Assembly: GCF_014647455.2 (NCBI RefSeq)
Contig: NZ_BMPF01000009.1
Span: 1-64,000 of the forward strand
From: Halarchaeum grantii
GTDB lineage: Archaea > Halobacteriota > Halobacteria > Halobacteriales > Halobacteriaceae
Length of the DNA stretch: 64,000 nucleotides
Direction: 5' to 3'
The notes below the pieces were generated by a model. That model worked only from the letters and a program-made list of their open reading frames with translations, ran no database searches and was not told where the DNA came from. This document shows, piece by piece, positions 1 to 8,356 of this stretch; the stretch's first letter is position 1; the number at the start of each line of letters is the position of its first letter. A program made the translations under genes and the position numbers.

Positions 1-158
1 ACCAATCTTACAAGAGACACTCGCTACCGCTACACAACCGAGGTGTGAGGCTTAACTAAAGACGGATGCATCTGAACGCTTTCGCAGTAGGAATAGGAAC
101 GCTATGTAGTGGAATAAACGGTCTGCTTGCAGTCGTATTCTCCTCTCTAAAAGCGGAC

Positions 159-318
159 GAACGAGGACCCGCTCCCAGTTCGTCCATTCGGCCGTGGTTC
201 CAATGGCCTCTCAACTCCCCCCAGAGTTGGCTTTGAGGTTGGATTCTCAATTACAGAGTTCTCCTCTGTTGCTCAGAGAGACCCAGTAATCACGCCTCCA
301 ACCGTGGGCACTCATATC
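159..318 (+). repeat. Structured ~165-nt element, copy C
   Basis: Third and most diverged copy of an element also present at 38049-38212 and 39093-39256. A first stem pairs GACGAAC with GTTCGTC. A later stem, CAACTC-CCCCCA-GAGTTG, is shared with the other copies. The order of blocks is kept: stem 1, a GGCCG-rich block, a TTCC(A/G)ATGG block, the CAACTC stem, a GGATT block, then ACGCCTCCA. No ORF explains it. It could be a small RNA, or a non-autonomous mobile element whose ends fold. Its identity is unknown to me; the similarity itself is directly visible. Confidence 0.6.
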
Positions 319-397
319 TGAATTCTCCAACCATAATGTTGTTCTGGTCTTCCACATACTGGACCCACTCCCGCTGTCGTGTTGGATAGAAGAATGA

Positions 398-675
398 GGC
401 ACTGTCTAGTTAAGCCAGTTTGAGAAGCGAGCAGTTCGTTGATTTCAGTGTCTATGCTCAACCAAGAACTGCTCAGAAAGACGTTGGAGACAGCGAATCT
501 TGAATGTTGGGAGCGCGAGTGGACGGCGACGCCCGTCAGGGCCTTTGCCGTTCGTCTCCACGAGACTGGTTGTTTACTCAGAGAGACAAAAGAGATTCTT
601 CGGCTATTCGGCGTGGAACGCTCGCGTCAAGCAATCCCAAAATCACTAGCGCATCTCCGTCCTACAGCCGGATAG
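398..675 (+). pseudogene. IS6-family transposase remnant joined to an RND exporter tail
   Basis: The stretch opens with an IS6 terminal repeat (GGCACTGTCTAGTT) like those at 22681 and 25426. The ORF from 439 encodes the start of an IS6-family transposase as far as the conserved GVERSR helix-turn-helix region. From about 637 the reading frame continues as PKSLAHLRPTAG and a stop. This matches the last residues (PKSLARLRPAAD) of the RND exporter ending at 33435, and the DNA stays similar through that stop. The ORF is therefore a chimera of two truncated genes, not a functional protein. The catalytic DDE part of the transposase is absent. Confidence 0.75.
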
Positions 676-930
676 ATTGAGGTGACTATATAACGTCTAA
701 ATCTCTGAAAGATGGGTGGCGTAACGTGCTTCCACACGACGAGAACGTCTGGGCTGACGACCAGACCAGGAAGCCGGGTATGAGGAGACAATAAGCGGGG
801 GAGCCGCAAGACGCTTTACGTCGTACCAACCATAGAATTAGTTTTATAAAACTGGAGATTAGACGACAAATGTCGGTAGTACGGTTTTCTGGACATCACC
901 GTGCTCACCGACGTGCCACTCGTCACTGAC

Positions 931-966
931 GATAACGAGAGCTGCCCCCACTACGCTCTCGTCCTC
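931..966. repeat. Hairpin shared with ~50.03 kb
   Basis: GATAACGAGAGC (931-942) pairs with GCTCTCGTCCTC (955-966) around a 12-nt loop. Nearly the same arms, GATAACGAGAGC and GCTCTCGTTCTC, occur near 50033-50068. In both places a CTGGACATC block lies about 40-60 nt upstream, so the two loci are diverged copies of one element, probably the end of an unidentified insertion sequence. The rest of 677-1317 holds no gene I can support. Confidence 0.5.
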
Positions 967-1317
967 TTGTCTTGATGTTCACCTGATCGATAGTGAAGTA
1001 CAGCCCCCACAACTCAGCTGCCCGCAGAGGAATCCACCGAACGAAAGACAATGACGGTGCGTTCGAACTTGACGTTTCGTTAACCGAGTGCGTCGAACCA
1101 GGGACAGTGACCGAATCCGCTACGATTCGCTCTGCGACGCCTGACTTAATGCAACATCTGACCTCGGTGCTGGCCCACCGGATAATCAGTCGAATATCAC
1201 TTAACCCAGTGGTTTAGGGACTTTTTTCAAATCTATGTAGAGTAGTGTTCACAAAAACCATCCACCTCTCGCTGTTACAGGAAAAGCTGTAGGCACTATC
1301 CGTGAGAGAATACCCCT

Positions 1318-1503
1318 ACGACCGTGTAGTAGAAACCTAGAGTAGAATTGAAACCAAACCACTAATCGTTGAGAGTGAGAAGCATACGGTAGTCGCAGTG
1401 CGGTAGATACCCAAATCGGGATTGAAACGCGGTGATGACAGTCGTTGCTGTGACCGGCTTGCAGCTGCCGCAGTGTAGTAGAAACTCATACCAGGACCAA
1501 AAA
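1318..1503 (+). CRISPR. Decayed CRISPR with 37-bp repeats
   Basis: Three repeat-like units start at 1318, 1392 and 1467, spacings of 74 and 75. Each is 37 bp, separated by 37-38 bp of unrelated sequence. Shared parts are a GTAGTAGAAAC-type block (GGTAGATAC in the middle unit) and, in the first two, an ATTGAAAC 3' end. Pairwise identity is only about two thirds by eye, and the third unit has lost the ATTGAAAC end, so the array is degenerate. The size and the ATTGAAAC end are typical of type I-D arrays and differ from the 30-bp array at 6249-8356. No cas gene is adjacent. Confidence 0.5.
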
Positions 1504-1678
1504 ATTAGATACCTGAGACTATGGGGGCGGGAGAGAGTAGTTGGCGGTATTTTCGCCCATGCCGAGTATAGTCAGATGAAATATAGCGGTGTGGTAGTAA
1601 TCTTTCCCTTTGATACTTCTATCTGATTTGACTATCCTCGTAAAGCTATTTTATATCGACTACCTGTGTCGAACACCG

Positions 1679-1783
1679 ATGTCACAGGCACAGAGTAATA
1701 CAGAGAGTTTGACGCGCTCAAACTCATCATCAGCATTCTCTTCGATCGTCCGTCTTCACGATGACGGTGGAGAACCTGCGTAA
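1679..1783 (+). other. Possible truncated gene start (34 codons)
   Basis: An ATG at 1679 opens a 34-codon frame rich in Ser and Gln. A TTTTATAT box lies about 25 nt upstream, the spacing expected for a leaderless haloarchaeal transcript. The frame ends where similarity to the 3' end of the DUF6735 gene begins (about 1797), so it may be the surviving 5' end of a gene cut off by recombination. It could also be a chance ORF. No family recognised. Confidence 0.3.
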
Positions 1784-1796
1784 CTCAAGTAGACGT

Positions 1797-1905
1797 GCAG
1801 TGAATGGAGTGCCGATACAGAAATTCACGTTACACTACGGGAATTGTAGTGGTCCTCTCATATTTCACGAGAAGTCACCGATCTACCCCCACTGTATCCG
1901 CATAA
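1797..1905 (+). pseudogene. Relic of the 3' end of a DUF6735-type gene
   Basis: This stretch matches the end of the gene at 16030-16671 and its downstream flank (about 16622-16728). Shared blocks include TGGAGTGCCGA, ACACTACGGGA, TTTCACGAGAAGTCACCGAT and TCCGCATAATG. About the last 18 codons and 80 nt of 3' flank survive, with substitutions. The copy shows that a second DUF6735 locus once existed here or that recombination moved its end. Confidence 0.65.
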
Positions 1906-1946
1906 TGAGGAAAGCGTTCACACTATAGACGCGGTACAAGCGGTCC

Positions 1947-2057
1947 TCAGTTGGTTTGGTCAATGTCTTCGGCGGTCTCCGACTCGCCCCCGGAAACAAA
2001 CTTGTAGACGAGGACAGTTAGAGCCAGTGCGAGGGCGAACTTGACGGTTGTACGCAT
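1947..2057 (-). CDS. Small haloarchaeal membrane protein (36 aa)
   Basis: The minus-strand ORF starts at ATG 2057 and encodes 36 residues. One hydrophobic segment follows a short basic start (MRTTVKFALALALTVL), and the tail is acidic (GGESETAEDID). This is the layout of many tiny single-span haloarchaeal proteins. A TATA-like box (GGTATAATGG on the minus strand) lies about 28-30 nt upstream, consistent with a leaderless transcript. The function is unknown; no family match can be claimed. Confidence 0.5.
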   Translation of the reverse strand: MRTTVKFALALALTVLVYKFVSGGESETAEDIDQTN

Positions 2058-2281
2058 AGGTCAGCGTACGTAACGGTCCATTATACCTTTTTGGGAGACA
2101 CTCCGGTGGCGAGCTTATGGATAATCTAGCTGACTGTTCGTCTTGGAGCGTTCTACGCGATTTTGTAGGTTATCTCTTCAGTTCCACACGGCCTTGTTTA
2201 GACGCTGGATACGTACTCTTTTAGTTCAGACAATAGTTTGACATATAATGTGCTCACTTGATGTTCGGTGTGGCGACGGTA

Positions 2282-2971
2282 GTGTTTAGTTAAGGCTGAA
2301 AAGTGAGGCGGGAGTGATTTTCAGCTGGTTCATGGCGAAAATCGCCCGCCTCAGCGGTCATAGCGACTGGATCGAGTTAGATTTTGTGGAGCGCGAGCGG
2401 ACACCGAGCGAGCTGATGGAGCTCGGTATTCGCCTCCATCTGTCCGGACTATCACTTTCGAATACCGTCTCAGAATTAGAGAAGTTCGGTGTCGAGCGGT
2501 CACGAAAAGCAGTTCACGACTGGGTACAGAAAGCCGATCTACAGCTAGCCACTGACGCGAGCCCGGATCACGTTGCGCTCGACGAAACTGTGATCCGAAT
2601 TAATGGTGAGCAGTTCTGGCTGTACGCTGCTGTCGAACCAGAGACAAACGAGTTCCTGCATTTGAGGCTCTTTACGACAACGACGACAGCATTAACGCAG
2701 AAGTTTTTGCGGGAGCTCCGTGAGAAACACGACGTCAAAGACGCCGTGTTTCTCGTCGATTCAGCTCAGCATCTAGCGACTGCGCTGCATCGAGAAGGGC
2801 TCCGATTTCAGACCGTTCGCCATGGAAATCGGAATGCAATCGAACGTGTCTTTAGAGAAATAAAACGACGTACTTCTTCGTTTAGCAATAGCTTCAGCCA
2901 CGTCAATCCAGAGACCGCAGAAACGTGGTTGCAAGCCTTCGCCGTCTGGTGGAATTCGCCTAACTAAACAC
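2282..2971 (+). mobile_element. IS6-family insertion sequence nested in the IS5-type element
   Basis: Short inverted ends GTGTTTAGTTA bound the unit at 2282 and 2971, with the transposase gene filling the space. The length (about 690 bp) suits IS6 elements of haloarchaea. I see no clean 8-bp target duplication next to the ends. Its ends differ from the GGCACTGTCTAGTT ends of the four IS6 remnants elsewhere in the window, so this is a different subgroup. Confidence 0.7.
2332..2967 (+). CDS. IS6-family DDE transposase
   Basis: The 211-residue transposase is close to the usual length for haloarchaeal IS6 enzymes. An N-terminal helix-turn-helix region ends in GVERSRKAVHDWV. The DDE catalytic triad is visible: Asp in VALDETVI (about residue 84), Asp in FLVDSAQH (about 142) and Glu in NAIERVFREIKRR (about 177). 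The start at 2332 (MAKIARLSG) is preferred over the upstream in-frame start at 2314 because it matches the family N-terminus. It appears intact and is the only complete IS6 transposase in the window. Confidence 0.85.
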   Translation: MAKIARLSGHSDWIELDFVERERTPSELMELGIRLHLSGLSLSNTVSELEKFGVERSRKAVHDWVQKADLQLATDASPDHVALDETVIRINGEQFWLYAAVEPETNEFLHLRLFTTTTTALTQKFLRELREKHDVKDAVFLVDSAQHLATALHREGLRFQTVRHGNRNAIERVFREIKRRTSSFSNSFSHVNPETAETWLQAFAVWWNSPN

Positions 2972-3023
2972 GATGGTGGCGACCGAGGAAATTATTAACT
3001 ATTTGTGCGACTGACTATTGTCT

Positions 3024-3419
3024 ATGAGTACCCTCCCCTCAATCCGTCTGACCGTCACGACTTTTGTGTATTTTACCGCAATCTCTCTCGGTGCTGGTAT
3101 CTTAGTGGTAAACCCTGCTCGGTTCCTTCTTATTGTACCACTTATTACCGGTGCTATTCTCCTCGGTCACGCTGTAAAAACTGCCAATCTCAACAAACTT
3201 GGATACGCAACGATGTGGTTATGGGCTGGTGTGATCGCCCTCGTCGTGATTGGAGCGGTAGCTGAGATTGTTCTTCAAGCAGATGTGCCTCCGTTAGCCG
3301 AAATCCCAGTTGCTCGCGTTCTTGGTACGTTCAGCCTTATCGCCATCGTTGTCGCAGCATACATACATGGTATACAGAGAGCAACAATAGAAGGGAGTCA
3401 ACGGTCAATTACAACCTAA
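3024..3419 (+). CDS. Small four-span membrane protein, possible transposon passenger
   Basis: The ORF encodes 131 residues with four predicted membrane segments: about residues 8-28, 30-45, 62-82 and 97-117. A short charged loop containing KTANLNK separates the second and third. It lies between the nested IS6 and the IS5-type transposase, inside the element bounded by perfect inverted repeats. It may thus be cargo, or host DNA trapped when the ends were assembled. No family is recognised. Base composition resembles the AT-richer accessory DNA. Confidence 0.6.
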   Translation: MSTLPSIRLTVTTFVYFTAISLGAGILVVNPARFLLIVPLITGAILLGHAVKTANLNKLGYATMWLWAGVIALVVIGAVAEIVLQADVPPLAEIPVARVLGTFSLIAIVVAAYIHGIQRATIEGSQRSITT

Positions 3420-3442
3420 ATACTAACATCTGGGTTGAACTG

Positions 3443-4266
3443 TTAGATAGCGACTTCAACATTTCTGACCGCCGCTTTCAAAACGAGTTCTCGGAACTCC
3501 CCAAACCACGTTCGAGCCCGGAGTGTGTCTCCATACCGCTGCTTAAGTGCGAAAAAGACGGACTCCACCACTGACAGTCGGTGATAGATGTCATCGTTAT
3601 GCCGAGCATTGTGAGCCACGTCAAGTGGAGAGAACTCTCGGTGTTTAATTACTGGTCGGATGTTAGCCTCCCGAAGTTCTTGACGCAGGTCGTCCCAGTC
3701 ATCCCCTTTGTCAGCGGTAACGGTCTGTAAGTGGCTAAGATTTCGTGTGAGTACCTGCTGCCCGACGTGGGTATCGTGCGGCTGCCTCGTCGAACAGTGA
3801 ATATCCAAGACAATACTGGTTTCGCAGTCTATCAACGCTGTCGTCTTCACCGATTTGAAGGTGTAGTCTGTCCGGTTTGCGTAGTGATGGCTGGCTGAAT
3901 GACGGTCGAAGCCAGTTGCATCGATGGCCTGCACTTCTCCGGTATCGTGAAGATCAGCGGAAAGCCGAAGAAGAACTCTCTAGACAGACATCTTGAGCTG
4001 CTGTTTCCGTGCGCAGACGGTTGTGAAGTCCGGCAGATCGCTCGACCTGAGATCCATCTTCTTGATGATTCCGTGCATTTCGTGAAGCACATCGAGGAGC
4101 CGTCGATACGGAAGGTCAAGGTATTCGCGTAGGCCGTGGATCGCAACGATTACCCAGTCGGCGTAGCCGCCGTCACCCTTCTTGACTGCTGGTGAAGGCT
4201 CGTCAGAGACTGAGCGTTTTGCCAGTGTTACGAGGCGATCTGTGAAGTGCGAGAGACGAGAAGACT
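3443..4266 (-). pseudogene. IS5-family transposase with an in-frame amber codon
   Basis: On the minus strand one reading frame runs from about 4266 to the stop at 3443. It encodes a typical haloarchaeal IS5-family transposase: an N-terminal part with DWVIVAIHGLREYLDLPYRR, then DFTTVCARKQQLKMSV. It next meets a TAG (about 3990), then RVLLRLSADLHD, QAIDATGFDRHSASHHY, LQTVTADKGDDWDDLR and the C-terminal Glu region YHRLSVVESVFFALKQRYG. The TAG sits where a Trp would fit. No ATG is left at the 5' end. The catalytic Asp, Asp and Glu motifs are still present, so decay is recent. Confidence 0.8.
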
Positions 4267-4337
4267 ACAACTGGTTCTGACTCAGAGGTCAGTTAGTTTA
4301 CCGGGTTATCTGCCCTTCAAAGCGTCTAAACAAGGCC

Positions 4338-4776
4338 GTTCCACACCATTTCACGGAGGATAACCTGCCAGACAGGTTGAGTACATCTCTGTGACCGTGC
4401 ACTATCAAGACCAGTAATAATACTCAGAAGTCAGCGAATGAAATCTATGTGTCGGTCTCATCTGGTCTGTTGTTGGTTGGCTTGTCGGTTTTCAGCTCCA
4501 GTCTGTCCACTTTGTCGGCTATTTCGGGGCAGATTTCGAGTGGACAGGAGTTATGTGCTACGGTGAGATTATGGATTGAATAGGCGATATTGTCATCCTT
4601 GTCGCGACTGCGCTCTCTACATCTGTGACCCCTGTCATGACGGATCTTTCGGAGAGAGCGAGCTGTGGTGTCACTGCTGCTCCACGTCTAGCCGTGATGT
4701 GGTCCGGAGGACTTGAGAGAGTTGTTAGAAGCGGTCGAAAAGGTTGATTGATAGAGTGCCCTACCCTAGATAGTCT
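4338..4776. other. No gene seen
   Basis: After the target duplication of the 2.15-kb transposon this AT-rich stretch holds only short unrelated frames. Its first 40 nt belong to the interrupted target region. No tRNA, repeat or promoter could be assigned apart from the region just ahead of the gene at 4777. Confidence 0.4.
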
Positions 4777-5031
4777 ATGGTGACTCCGAAGCCTGAAGAG
4801 CTCAGACAGCAAATCAAGCGGTATCTTATAGCTCAGGCTGAATCTGGCAATAAGTTTGTGAAGAGTAGGCATATTTCGGATTACCTCGATGTCTCGGCCA
4901 AGCGTGTTGGGCAAGCGATATGCGCACTTGAAGCAGAAGAGCAAGTGACGCTTGGACAACAAAGTATCTCGCTACATCGATGGGGTGGCAAGTCGGATGG
5001 TGTTACATGGTATATTGAGGTTTCAGAGTGA
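4777..5031 (+). CDS. DUF7123-like winged-helix protein
   Basis: The 84-residue protein carries the pattern KFVKSRHISDYLDVSAKRVGQ followed by a short beta hairpin and SDGVTWYI at the end. This resembles haloarchaeal DUF7123 proteins, which have a KSR-[hydrophobic]-x-LGLSAKEVG helix pair and end in W-G-x-S-x-x-TTW. The fold is expected to be a small winged helix, probably DNA binding. It stands alone between transposon debris. The family call is from memory of the pattern. Confidence 0.65.
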   Translation: MVTPKPEELRQQIKRYLIAQAESGNKFVKSRHISDYLDVSAKRVGQAICALEAEEQVTLGQQSISLHRWGGKSDGVTWYIEVSE

Positions 5032-5036
5032 CTTCT

Positions 5037-5056
5037 CCCACGACTAAAGCCGTGGG
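5037..5056. repeat. Solo IS200/IS605-type end hairpin
   Basis: CCCACG (5037-5042) pairs with CGTGGG (5051-5056) across ACTAAAGC, followed by CTTCC. The same hairpin layout occurs at 56611-56630 and 61449-61470, and with a YTTCAG loop at both ends of the complete IS605 element at 44243-46054. It is the left-over end of an excised or decayed element. The stretch 5061-5394 contains no gene I can support, although a weak fourth copy of the structured element may lie at about 5133-5230. Confidence 0.55.
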
Positions 5057-5394
5057 CTTCCCTTACTGAGGGTCGCGCCTCACGTCTAGTGGGGGGTCGC
5101 AGGTCCTATCTCGCCGTGAGTTCCCTTGAGTACGACCTGTGTTTCGCGCTGAGCCACAACAGCCCCCCACAGTTGATAGCGGGCTCTGAATGTCCATACC
5201 GACGGCTTGTTTCCCGATGTTCGACACTCCGTTTCTGTGAACCATATCGCCAACACGTCACTGACGTGTCTCACTCATCCATCGGGAGATATTCCCACCC
5301 ATCTAGATGAGCTTTGTACAGGAAGATCTTCACCATCTTCGCATACGGCATCTTGTGGACTTTATCGTTCACGTACCAACCCACATCATTGTCA

Positions 5395-5560
5395 AGATTG
5401 GAGCCAAGCGTATCGAGAGGAGCTTGCCACGTTCTTCGAGCAGCTCGGTGGCGGGGACAGTGACTATGAGCGAGTATGCAGTAACGCTGAGTGAGGACAT
5501 CGATTGAAACCTTGGGTTCGGTCGTGACGGCCCATATCGCGCGCACGCATAAGCAATTAG
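5395..5560 (+). pseudogene. Relic of a gene homologous to the one at the window's right edge
   Basis: In two plus-strand frames this stretch reads AYREELATFFEQLGGG, then GTVTMSEYAVTLSEDID, a stop, and NLGFGRDGPYRA. The intact gene at 63574-64000 ends with AYRRELADVFESLGGG, SVTFAGENALTLSAE and NLGFGREGPYRRDD. So the C-terminal third of a paralogue survives here, with a frameshift after the LGGG block and a stop codon. Confidence 0.65.
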
Positions 5561-5750
5561 TACGGCGACACAGACGCGGGTGGCTAGTTTCGATACGACG
5601 AGGCCGGGTTGTCGTCAAGCAGGTCGGTGAACTCGAGAATCCTGACCCGGCTCGACGTTGAGGAGGTCCTCGCGGAGGTCAACCCCGTCCTCGTCCGTAG
5701 TCATGGTTTCTGCCCGATGGATTCGGTTGCCTCGACGGAATTCATCTCTC

Positions 5751-5942
5751 TCATATCGATTGGCTCAGGACGCGTGACTTCGCCGCCCGGCACCAGAACA
5801 CGGTCTCGCCTGTCTGCCGCCGCTTGACTGTCCCCACCTCATGCAGCAACTCCAGATGGCGGCGTACGACGTCGAGAACACCCGCGTCCGTCACCGTCGG
5901 TTCCACCGGACGCTTCTCGCACACATCTACCCCATCACTCAT
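5751..5942 (-). pseudogene. C-terminal fragment of a winged-helix regulator
   Basis: The minus-strand frame ends with DVVRRHLELLHEVGTVKRRQ, a wing-and-helix pattern of small haloarchaeal regulators in which a recognition helix leads to a beta wing. The same fragment, diverged, appears on the minus strand at 33648-33749 (ARRHLESLYGVGTVKQRE). Both lack the N-terminal helices of a full winged helix and end within 100 bp of unrelated DNA, so I call them truncated copies. The start near 5942 is only the first ATG in frame. Confidence 0.5.
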
Positions 5943-6248
5943 GGGACACTTCACTCCTTTCCCCCAATACAGCGACCGGCACGAGTCACTCTCAACGGTC
6001 TCTCCTCCCTGTGGAAATCGGCGGTTACCCAACCGTATGAGCTCTCTCTGATCGGTGTGACGCGACGGTTCGCCGCGCGCGGCTGGACAGGGGCCGATGC
6101 GTCAAGCGCTCTCGCTCGCGCCCCACGGGGGCGCGAGGCGAAGGCGCGAAGGCGAGCGCGCCGAGCCGACGCGGGAGCCGCGTCACGGCACACCACCAAC
6201 GAGTTGCGCGAGCGCGGTCCCGACGAACCACGATGCAGCTCCGAGAGC

Positions 6249-8356
6249 GCTTCAACCCGACTAGGGTTCGGCTGTAACGCGACCATGGCGACGAGGATAT
6301 ACCACGCGTCGAGGCTTCAACCCGACTAGGGTTCGGCTGTAACAACGTCCGACCGTGACCCGCGGGACGAGTCTCCGTTCTCGCTTCAACCCGACTAGGG
6401 TTCGGCTGTAACGACACTTCAGATTCACGGACGGCGGCGGACACGGCCCGCTTCAACCCGACTAGGGTTCGGCTGTAACGGGAGTACTCCTCCGCCACGT
6501 CCGCGTCCGTCGTCTCGCTTCAACCCGACTAGGGTTCGGCTGTAACCCAGCGTCGAGGACGGACGCCTGTGGTTCTCCGGCATGCTTCAACCCGACTAGG
6601 GTTCGGCTGTAACAGCCTCGGAGAGCTCGCCCGCATGGTAGACTTCAACGACGAGCTTCAACCCGACTAGGGTTCGGCTGTAACCGAACGGACGGATAAG
6701 GCGTGGAGGCGGAGGCGCGTCGAGCTTCAACCCGACTAGGGTTCGGCTGTAACCTCTCTCTCCACTACGTCGAACGCCTCGACGACCCGGCTTCAACCCG
6801 ACTAGGGTTCGGCTGTAACGTTGCTAGCGCGGTTTCTTTATTCAGTTTGGAGCGTGCTTCAACCCGACTAGGGTTCGGCTGTAACTCGGCGGAGGTGGCG
6901 ACTGATGCCAGCGACCGATAAGCTTCAACCCGACTAGGGTTCGGCTGTAACGGGGAGCTCCGTGCTCTCCGGGGCTCAGGATCTCGTGCTTCAACCCGAC
7001 TAGGGTTCGGCTGTAACTTCCGTGTTCTCCGAGTGGTATGGGTCGCGTAGAAGGCTTCAACCCGACTAGGGTTCGGCTGTAACAACCGGCGACCTCGGAG
7101 ACGACGCGGTTACGACCGCGCTTCAACCCGACTAGGGTTCGGCTGTAACCCTCGTAGTAGACGACGAGGTGATTCTCTCCGTCCTCGCTTCAACCCGACT
7201 AGGGTTCGGCTGTAACACCTCATCGAGGATATTCAGGTTCAGTTCAACGGGCTTCAACCCGACTAGGGTTCGGCTGTAACGGCTCGTAGATCACGCCCTT
7301 CGCGGTGCCGCCGATGCTGCTTCAACCCGACTAGGGTTCGGCTGTAACATGACTTTCGACGGACCCATCAACACGACCTACGGTGCTTCAACCCGACTAG
7401 GGTTCGGCTGTAACCAGCTGAGTGATGCCCTCGTCGTCCCAGCGGAGCGTGCTTCAACCCGACTAGGGTTCGGCTGTAACACCAGCGGAGTCGTATATTA
7501 CTACCGGACCGATAACAGCTTCAACCCGACTAGGGTTCGGCTGTAACCGTCCACGCGGACGTGCGGGGAGGCACCGTCCTCGAGCTTCAACCCGACTAGG
7601 GTTCGGCTGTAACGGCGACAGTCGGAGCCGCAGGAGCCGGCTGCTGCCGACGCTTCAACCCGACTAGGGTTCGGCTGTAACGCGTCGTCGCCCTCGTTGA
7701 TACGGAGCGGCTGCGGGCTTCAACCCGACTAGGGTTCGGCTGTAACCCTCGACGGCCACCGGCTCGCCGCTCTGCGGGGCGCTTCAACCCGACTAGGGTT
7801 CGGCTGTAACACTAACTGTCCGTAGGCGTTCCGTCCGACCTCTACCAGCTTCAACCCGACTAGGGTTCGGCTGTAACTGGTCCTCGGTCCACTCGTGGCC
7901 GCAGCGGTGGCAGCGGCTTCAACCCGACTAGGGTTCGGCTGTAACTAGAGCCGTCCAGCTTCTCCCCGTTCGAGTCGCGGCTTCAACCCGACTAGGGTTC
8001 GGCTGTAACACTGTCCGACGTGCGGATGGACGCAGGACGTGAACGCTTCAACCCGACTAGGGTTCGGCTGTAACGCGGCGACAACGGCGGCAACGACTCC
8101 GGGGCGACCTGGGGCGACCTTCAAGCTTCAACCCGACTAGGGTTCGGCTGTAACCGTTCATCGACGAGCAGGACGTTCCTGCCGGCGACCCGCTTCAACC
8201 CGACTAGGGTTCGGCTGTAACCCGCGACGACGCTGTAAACCGCGTCACCTCCCTTCATCGCTTCAACCCGACTAGGGTTCGGCTGTAACAGGCCGACCTC
8301 CGCGTCTACTTCTCCGTCTCGGACGAGCTTCAACCCGACTAGGGTTCGGCTGTAAC
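6249..8356 (-). CRISPR. CRISPR array: 32 identical 30-bp repeats, 31 spacers
   Basis: The repeat on the plus strand begins GCTTCAACCCGACTAGG and ends GTTCGGCTGTAAC. On the minus strand it therefore begins GTTACAGCCGAAC and ends GTTGAAGC, the usual orientation and end of haloarchaeal type I-B repeats. I count 32 copies starting at 6249, 6314, 6383 and so on to 8327, with no substitutions seen. Spacers are 34-41 bp, except the one at 8075-8124. That spacer is 50 bp because GGGGCGACCT is duplicated in tandem at 8101-8120. The strand given is inferred from the repeat end. No cas gene lies within the window next to the array. Confidence 0.97.

Larger units (their letters stand above)
2190..4337. 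mobile_element. 2.15-kb IS5-type transposon with perfect TIRs and 9-bp target duplication
   Basis: Perfect 17-bp inverted repeats GGCCTTGTTTAGACGCT lie at 2190-2206 (plus strand) and 4321-4337 (minus strand). They are flanked by identical 9-bp direct repeats GTTCCACAC at 2181-2189 and 4338-4346. Inside are an IS5-family transposase gene on the minus strand (broken by an amber codon), a small membrane-protein gene, and a complete nested IS6-type element. The ends and target duplication are read directly from sequence. The family assignment comes from the transposase. Confidence 0.8.

Noticed and set aside
993-1217. A 74-codon frame on the plus strand
   Set aside because: No domain, no promoter at the right distance, and its composition is not different from the surrounding non-coding DNA.
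5271-5420. Minus-strand peptide with MPYAKMVKIFLYKAHLDGWE, possibly a transposase start
   Set aside because: It hints at a DDE transposase N-terminus but the match is short, has no ends and no downstream catalytic region, so I do not list it as a feature.
5474-5510. ATTGAAAC-ending 37-mer that might be another unit of the decayed CRISPR
   Set aside because: Only the last eight bases match; the rest lies in the relic of the edge gene and there is no second unit at a 74-75-bp distance.
6025-7126. Several frames of 60-160 codons across the CRISPR array with repeated peptides
   Set aside because: They are translations of the 30-bp repeats and spacers; the repeating peptide follows the 10-codon repeat.
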